Origin: Taylorella asinigenitalis ATCC 700933
GTDB taxonomy: Bacteria; Pseudomonadota; Gammaproteobacteria; Burkholderiales; Burkholderiaceae_B
Reading direction: 5' to 3'
Assembly (NCBI RefSeq): GCF_000687755.1
Contig: NZ_JHXN01000010.1
Span: 1-49,112, forward strand
DNA: 49,112 bases
The notes under the pieces were generated by a model. That model was not told the origin of the DNA, did not search any database, and saw only the letters and a program-made list of their open reading frames with translations. How positions within the stretch are numbered: the stretch's first letter is position 1; the number at the start of each line of letters is the position of its first letter. This document shows positions 45,618-49,112 of the stretch, piece by piece. A program made the translations under genes and the position numbers.

Positions 45618-45637
45618 AGCTGGCACCCCCGGCGAGG
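45618..45637. repeat. Direct repeat of the tRNA-Arg 3' end (candidate att site)
   Basis: AGCTGGCACCCCCGGCGAGG, identical over 20 bp to 46602-46621 and in the same orientation. It is not part of a full tRNA gene, as flanking bases diverge at once. Interpreted as the tRNA 3' end displaced by integration of a small element. Confidence 0.75.
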
Positions 45638-45724
45638 GCTTTCATTAAAATTTCATGCATTTTCAGTGTTGCATAGAATATAAAAAATTCAATACAAATA
45701 CCGTGCTTAGAAAAAATATCTATA

Positions 45725-45740
45725 TTGTGTTATAACACAA
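45725..45740. promoter_or_regulatory. Palindromic operator of the toxin-antitoxin operon
   Basis: TTGTGTTATAACACAA is a perfect 16-bp palindrome 24 bases before the toxin start. TTGTGT and TATAAT (45746-45751) at 15-base spacing may form the promoter, so a bound antitoxin would block it. Confidence 0.6.
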
Positions 45741-45763
45741 AGTATTATAATAAAGGATTGTCC

Positions 45764-46078
45764 ATGTATACAATTATTGAAACTTTTGATTTTCAGAAAA
45801 AAGTTAAGGAAATTTGGAGTGAAGATGAAAAGTTTGAATTCTTTATTTATATAGCTACGTATCCTGAAGCTGGTGTTGTTATCCCTGGTGCAGGTGGACT
45901 AAGAAAGATAAGGTGGAGTAGTTCCAATAAGGGTAAAAGGGCTGGTGCAAGAGTTATCTATTACAACGAACTCCAAAAGGGATATATTTATCTGTTAGAT
46001 ATATATAAAAAGAATCTGCAAGAAAATATTAAATCTGGAAAACTGAAAACGTTAAGGAGAGATATAAAATGCAAGTGA
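45764..46078 (+). CDS. RelE/HigB-type toxin
   Basis: Start at ATG 45764 with AAGGA upstream; a longer frame from 45725 would begin in the palindrome. 104 residues with the RelE/HigB-like pattern: FDFQKKVKEIW, GAGGLRKIRWS, KRAGARVIYY and YIYLLDIYKK, the strand-rich core of ribosome-dependent mRNA interferases. It overlaps the antitoxin gene by 10 bases, with toxin first as in HigBA. It lies inside the segment bounded by the 20-bp tRNA-derived repeats. Confidence 0.85.
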   Translation: MYTIIETFDFQKKVKEIWSEDEKFEFFIYIATYPEAGVVIPGAGGLRKIRWSSSNKGKRAGARVIYYNELQKGYIYLLDIYKKNLQENIKSGKLKTLRRDIKCK

Positions 46079-46407
46079 AAGAAAAAATAAAGAATTGGAA
46101 TGTTGATAGCATAGTAGAGGCGGTCATCAAGGATGATCCTGATGCTGAGCAAATCAGAGAAAGTCTTACAAGGGCATTACATGAAGTGAAGGCTGGTAAG
46201 TTCGCAAGTGCTACACGTATTAATGTACCTAAAATTATATCTATTAGGCATAGATCAGGGCTTTCTCAAGCTAAATTTGCTAATCAATTAGGCATATCTG
46301 TTAATACACTCAAATCCTGGGAGCAGGGACAACGCAATCCAAGTGGTGCCGCACTTAAGCTAATAAATCTTATTGAAAAACGTCCTGAACTTATTTCAGA
46401 GCTTTAA
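46069..46407 (+). CDS. XRE-family antitoxin (HigA/NadS-like)
   Basis: 112 residues. The C-terminal half is an HTH: KIISIRHRSGLSQAKFANQLG followed by SVNTLKSWEQGQRNPSGAALKL, with the WEQG helix cap typical of antitoxins of the NadS/HigA type. The N-terminal part would bind the toxin. It likely represses the operon through the palindrome at 45725. Confidence 0.87.
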   Translation: MQVKEKIKNWNVDSIVEAVIKDDPDAEQIRESLTRALHEVKAGKFASATRINVPKIISIRHRSGLSQAKFANQLGISVNTLKSWEQGQRNPSGAALKLINLIEKRPELISEL

Positions 46408-46510
46408 TGTTATCCCTTGAAACCCACCATATTTTTCCATGAACGCAAATTGTTAACTGTTCGATATCATATTCACTGACATATTCTGGTAGATAGATAG
46501 TAGGCTCATA
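46391..46510 (-). pseudogene. Remnant of an unidentified gene
   Basis: The minus strand keeps a protein-like stretch (IYLPEYVSEYDIEQLTICVHG, then KIWWVSRDN and IKALK) ending at a stop at 46391, inside the 3' end of the antitoxin gene. It has an upstream stop and no start; an adjacent frame (about 46455-46590) is also open. Probably a decayed gene of the integrated segment. Weak call. Confidence 0.3.
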
Positions 46511-46601
46511 CTATCGACCGTATTAGTAATAATTCGTATTGTATCCTGAACAGCACTAGCAAAATTCTGAACAGTCCATTCTTCTAACTAATGAGGCATT
46601 T

Positions 46602-46621
46602 AGCTGGCACCCCCGGCGAGG
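46602..46621. repeat. Direct repeat at the 3' end of tRNA-Arg (candidate att site)
   Basis: Same 20 bp as 45618-45637, covering the encoded CCA, the acceptor 3' strand and part of the T arm. Confidence 0.75.
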
Positions 46622-46681
46622 CTCGAACTCACAACCCCTCGCTTAGAAGGCGAGTGCTCTATCCAGTTGAGCTACGGGGAT
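46605..46681 (-). tRNA. tRNA-Arg (anticodon UCU)
   Basis: 77 bases including an encoded CCA. Acceptor ATCCCCG pairs with CGGGGGT, with T8-A9 next. Anticodon stem CTCGC/GCGAG has loop CTTCTAA, giving anticodon TCT. The T arm is GTGAG-TTCGAGC-CTCGC and the discriminator is G. Confidence 0.95.
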
Positions 46682-46801
46682 ATAAAAGAAGATTATTATA
46701 TTATTTTTTTTACAACAAAACTATATTTTTAGCCTAAAACATATCGTTAGTATTGATTTTGTTGCCTAATTAGCATTAAAATCTTATTTTTCAAGCTTTA
46801 T

Positions 46802-46878
46802 GGTGGCTGTAGTTCAGTTGGTAGAGCACTGGATTGTGATTCCAGGTGTCGTGGGTTCGAGCCCCATCAGCCACCCCA
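46802..46878 (+). tRNA. tRNA-His (anticodon GUG)
   Basis: 77 bases with encoded CCA. The extra 5' G (-1) opposite C73 is specific to tRNA-His. Acceptor GTGGCTG/CAGCCAC, anticodon loop TTGTGAT, T arm with GGTTCGAGCC. Transcribed away from tRNA-Arg. Confidence 0.97.
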
Positions 46879-47148
46879 TTTTCTCATATCCTCATACTTC
46901 CCTATACAACTTTTTAAAACTTTTTAGAAAGAATATTTACCTGTAAAATCATAGAGTTAAACGATTTTCTTATTTCCTTTTATCACTTCCTAATCCCCCT
47001 TAATAACCCTTACAGCATAGCTTATATACGGTAACAAATGAGATGAAAGTGATAGTAATATAAGAAAAAATTCTCAGTGAAGATAATATGATCTTTGAGA
47101 AATTTATTGGATACAATCATAGTAATGAGTAGTGAACTCTTTAATTGA

Positions 47149-47613
47149 TTGTTACAATTTATATGTGTATATCTGAAAGTAGTGCAAAACATTTTATATT
47201 CGGAAAATAAAGAGACTTTTCAATATATATCTGGATGGGAAGCCCTAAATATCACAAATGATAAGGGTTTAACAGCAGATTGGCATCCACTAAATTATTT
47301 TCAAAAAGATAAGCCTTTTAAGTTATATACCTTAGATAAATGTATGCCATTAGGTACTAAGGGGATTAAACTTAGGTACATACCATTTCTAAAAAATCGA
47401 TACTATGTTGCCTCTTTCGCTAGAGCAATTGCTGATCTTGTGTATTTAGATCAATGCTATGGGCTAAAAAATTGTGTATACGATTTTCTTGATGAAAAAG
47501 ACGCCAAAGAGCTTTATGACTATTTGAAAATAATAAATAAAACAAAAAATGTTGAACAATTCATGAGGTATGAATTAACAAAACTTTATTTTGAGGATAA
47601 AAACCATGCTTGA
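47149..47613 (+). CDS. AbiEi-type antitoxin candidate, 5' end probably frameshifted
   Basis: The open frame begins at a TTG (47149) without an SD and encodes ...ETFQYISGWEALNI, TADWHPLNYF and RYYVASFARAIADLVYLDQ, like antitoxin partners of AbiEii nucleotidyltransferases. Another frame starts at ATG 47163 (MCISESSAKHFIFG) and reads into a stop at 47208; deleting one A from the A4 run at 47204-47207 would join it to NKETFQYISG. The true product is probably about 149 residues. It overlaps the toxin gene by eight bases. Role inferred from position and partial similarity. Confidence 0.65.
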   Translation: MLQFICVYLKVVQNILYSENKETFQYISGWEALNITNDKGLTADWHPLNYFQKDKPFKLYTLDKCMPLGTKGIKLRYIPFLKNRYYVASFARAIADLVYLDQCYGLKNCVYDFLDEKDAKELYDYLKIINKTKNVEQFMRYELTKLYFEDKNHA

Positions 47614-48430
47614 TTCTCAATATGACAGAATAAAACTTATCAAAGAAATCTTACCTCTTTTAGGTGATAAATTTGTATTAAAAGGCGGAACCGCTCTATA
47701 TCTATACTATGGCTTAGATAGATACTCTGAAGATGTTGACTTAGATTGTAAAACTTCTAATATGAACTTTTTGAATAAATTAAAAAATCACCGAGATTTT
47801 AAAGACTGGAAAGTAACAATTAAAAAAAACACAGAGACGGCTTTTAGATTAATGATAGATTATGGAGCTGTATCTAAAGAAGGTCCATACCCTCTCAAAA
47901 TTGAAGTAAGTGCAAGAAATACTCAAAGACTAAGAGATTTTCCTAACTTGTACCAAAAACATGGCAATGTTAATGTCTATGGTATAGATGAACTAATACA
48001 CATGAAAACCGCTGCTTTTACTGGTAGAGATAAAGTTAGAGATCTATATGACTTAAACTTTCTTTTCAAAAAGTACCCAGAGAATTTCTCTGAATCTTTA
48101 TTAAGAGTTATTGTTCCCAAACTATACTACAGCGGTGAAGATGAATTAAACAATTTATTAGAATATGAATTCAATAAACACAATCTGTCTATTAGTGGAT
48201 TTGTAGATTTCAAAAATTTCACTGAAAGTTTAGAAAAAAGAATGACTGAAAGATTAACATTTCTAGAAAAAAACAAAACAATATATCCTACAAACTCAAA
48301 ACATGATAACGATGGGAATAACTATGATCTTGAAGAAATGATAAAGAGGGTTGAAGGGGAATTTGTAAAAATGCCCGATAATTTTAAATTAGAAGAATTT
48401 AGAAAATGGGTTAAAGATTATAAATCTTAA
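47606..48430 (+). CDS. AbiEii/AbiGii-family nucleotidyltransferase toxin
   Basis: Start at ATG 47606 with SD GAGG, not the upstream TTG. 274 residues. The nucleotidyltransferase core is clear: FVLKGGTALYLYYGLDRYSEDVDLD has the GG/T..L motif and paired Asp residues for metal and NTP. The later DELIHMKTAAFTGRDKVRDLYDL segment is typical of the family. Such toxins modify tRNA or other RNA by adding nucleotides and act in type IV toxin-antitoxin/phage abortive infection. Strongly AT-rich, suggesting transfer. Confidence 0.85.
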   Translation: MLDSQYDRIKLIKEILPLLGDKFVLKGGTALYLYYGLDRYSEDVDLDCKTSNMNFLNKLKNHRDFKDWKVTIKKNTETAFRLMIDYGAVSKEGPYPLKIEVSARNTQRLRDFPNLYQKHGNVNVYGIDELIHMKTAAFTGRDKVRDLYDLNFLFKKYPENFSESLLRVIVPKLYYSGEDELNNLLEYEFNKHNLSISGFVDFKNFTESLEKRMTERLTFLEKNKTIYPTNSKHDNDGNNYDLEEMIKRVEGEFVKMPDNFKLEEFRKWVKDYKS

Positions 48431-48749
48431 CTAAGACTACCAAAACAATTACTAACTTTTGTTTACCCTTAATGCACATCACTCTAACTCCTGCCCTTAT
48501 CTTTTATTGGATTTTTTTAAATTTTTAAACTAACCTTTTTTAGAAAATCCATTTTTCTTTTTAAATTTTCGTTATAGCTATTAAAACAATACTTCGCATC
48601 GTTTCAATAATTTTGATTTTTGAATTCATCTTAAATCCAAAGTTTTAAATTTTTTTTCTTCCAAATATTGTAATTTTGGGAGAATGGTTTTTAGAGAAGC
48701 TTAGGAAAAATTAATTTGGATATTTGTTAAAGAGAAAGGAACCACAAAA
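48431..48749. other. AT-rich gap with no visible gene
   Basis: 319 bases, very AT-rich. I see no RNA gene, no convincing reading frame and no terminator in it. Confidence 0.6.
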
Positions 48750-48833
48750 ATGAAATCGCTTAGAGTAAAAGAAGTATATCTACCCAAAAAAAAAGGCAAC
48801 CAAAAGATTGCCCTTACAGTTAAAATTTTTTAA
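48750..48833 (+). CDS. Possible 27-residue basic peptide
   Basis: ATG at 48750 with AAGGA (48736-48740) nine bases upstream, stop at 48831. The peptide is Lys-rich (MKSLRVKEVYLPKKKG at its start). It overlaps the opposite-strand terminator at 48786-48812, so it may be chance. No family recognised. Confidence 0.25.
   Translation: MKSLRVKEVYLPKKKGNQKIALTVKIF
48786..48812 (-). terminator. Terminator for a minus-strand transcript entering from the right
   Basis: On the minus strand GGCAATC-TTTT-GGTTGCC (7 bp, one G-T) is followed by nine T. It lies beyond the 36-bp repeats, downstream of the partial gene at 49000. Confidence 0.85.
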
Positions 48834-48933
48834 CCGTACGTTAAGGCAGTACGTCACCAATGAATTTAACCGTACGTTAAGGCAGTACGTCACCAATGAA
48901 TTTGACCGTACGTTAAGGCAGTACGTCACCAAT
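48832..48933. repeat. Three tandem copies of a 36-bp repeat
   Basis: Copies start at 48832, 48868 and 48904 (period exactly 36; the third ends early). Each contains CCGTACGTTAAGGCAGTACG, in which CGTAC pairs with GTACG around a 9-base loop. There are no spacers. Lies between the stop of the partial gene (49000) and the terminator at 48786, so probably transcribed as 3' UTR. Confidence 0.9.
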
Positions 48934-48999
48934 TTTTAACTGCATGAATATTTTACAAATTTTTATAAAAATAATCAAAACTTTCTGCCCTAAAAGACA

Positions 49000-49112
49000 T
49001 CAATTTTGAACAATTCTATCAAATTTAAAATTATATCTATCTCCATCTTTTTCATATGAGAGATAGCTAGGATATTTTTGGCCTTCTATTTTTTTAACTA
49101 CAATTTGCTTTT
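49000..49112 (-). CDS. C-terminal end of an unidentified gene (runs off the window)
   Basis: The minus-strand frame is open from the window edge to a stop at 49000, about 37 codons, with a hydrophilic sequence (KQIVVKKIEGQKYPSYLSYE near the edge, then DGDRYNFKFDRIVQN). The terminator at 48786 would end its transcript. Too short to assign. Confidence 0.45.
   Translation of the reverse strand, partial: KQIVVKKIEGQKYPSYLSYEKDGDRYNFKFDRIVQN

Noticed and set aside
45618-45637. A second tRNA-Arg gene or tRNA pseudogene
   Set aside because: Only the last 20 bases of the tRNA are present; the T loop and everything beyond diverge, fitting an att repeat rather than a degraded duplicate.
48832-48933. 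CRISPR array
   Set aside because: The period equals the repeat length (36), so there are no spacers, and no cas genes are visible.

Overview
The window looks like the chromosome of an AT-rich betaproteobacterium of the order Burkholderiales, most likely a small-genome Alcaligenaceae such as Taylorella. The genus is an inference. It rests on low GC throughout, on the gene order trxB-ftsK-lolA-rarA-serS, on DUF1841, ilvBHC and dapA-bamC, and on an animal-associated surface repertoire (autotransporters, ZnuD-like receptor, srfABC).

Layout. 1-601 is the beta-barrel end of a classical autotransporter. 690-5000 holds a secreted protein, a YeiH-type transporter and a minus-strand operon (trxB, smr, DUF441, DUF1841). 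4960-11530 is a plus-strand housekeeping run (ftsK, lolA, rarA, serS, yaaA). 11783-15054 is ilvBHC behind a 252-base leader. 15202-19895 holds an alanine/glycine symporter, a lipoprotein, rpsO and pnp. 20047-21899 is a trimeric autotransporter adhesin broken by a one-base frameshift, flanked by near-identical terminators. 21949-24456 is a ZnuD-like receptor and 24642-25997 is gdhA. 26020-43168 is a single eleven-gene, tightly packed minus-strand locus built around srfA-srfB-srfC. 43262-45502 is dapA-bamC. 45503-49112 is an accessory zone with two toxin-antitoxin modules around tRNA-Arg and tRNA-His, tandem repeats, and the tail of a gene running off the end.

The srf locus combines an Hsp70/actin-fold ATPase (SrfB), a dynamin-like P-loop GTPase (SrfC), three single-span inner-membrane proteins with Pro-rich periplasmic stalks (SrfA, a Sel1/TPR-like protein, a VWA protein), a second, secreted VWA protein, a MacB/LolCE-type ABC pair, a periplasmic formylglycine-enzyme-fold protein lacking the catalytic cysteines, and two coiled-coil lipoproteins. 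Together these suggest an envelope-spanning NTP-driven machine. gdhA follows only 22 bases downstream.

Two further signals stand out. The 9-mer GTGGCAATG/CATTGCCAC occurs 17 times (its 8-base core 37 times) against roughly 0.2 (and about 1) expected by base composition, which resembles a DNA uptake sequence. A 20-bp copy of the 3' end of tRNA-Arg lies 984 bp away across a toxin-antitoxin module, the signature of a small tRNA-integrated island.
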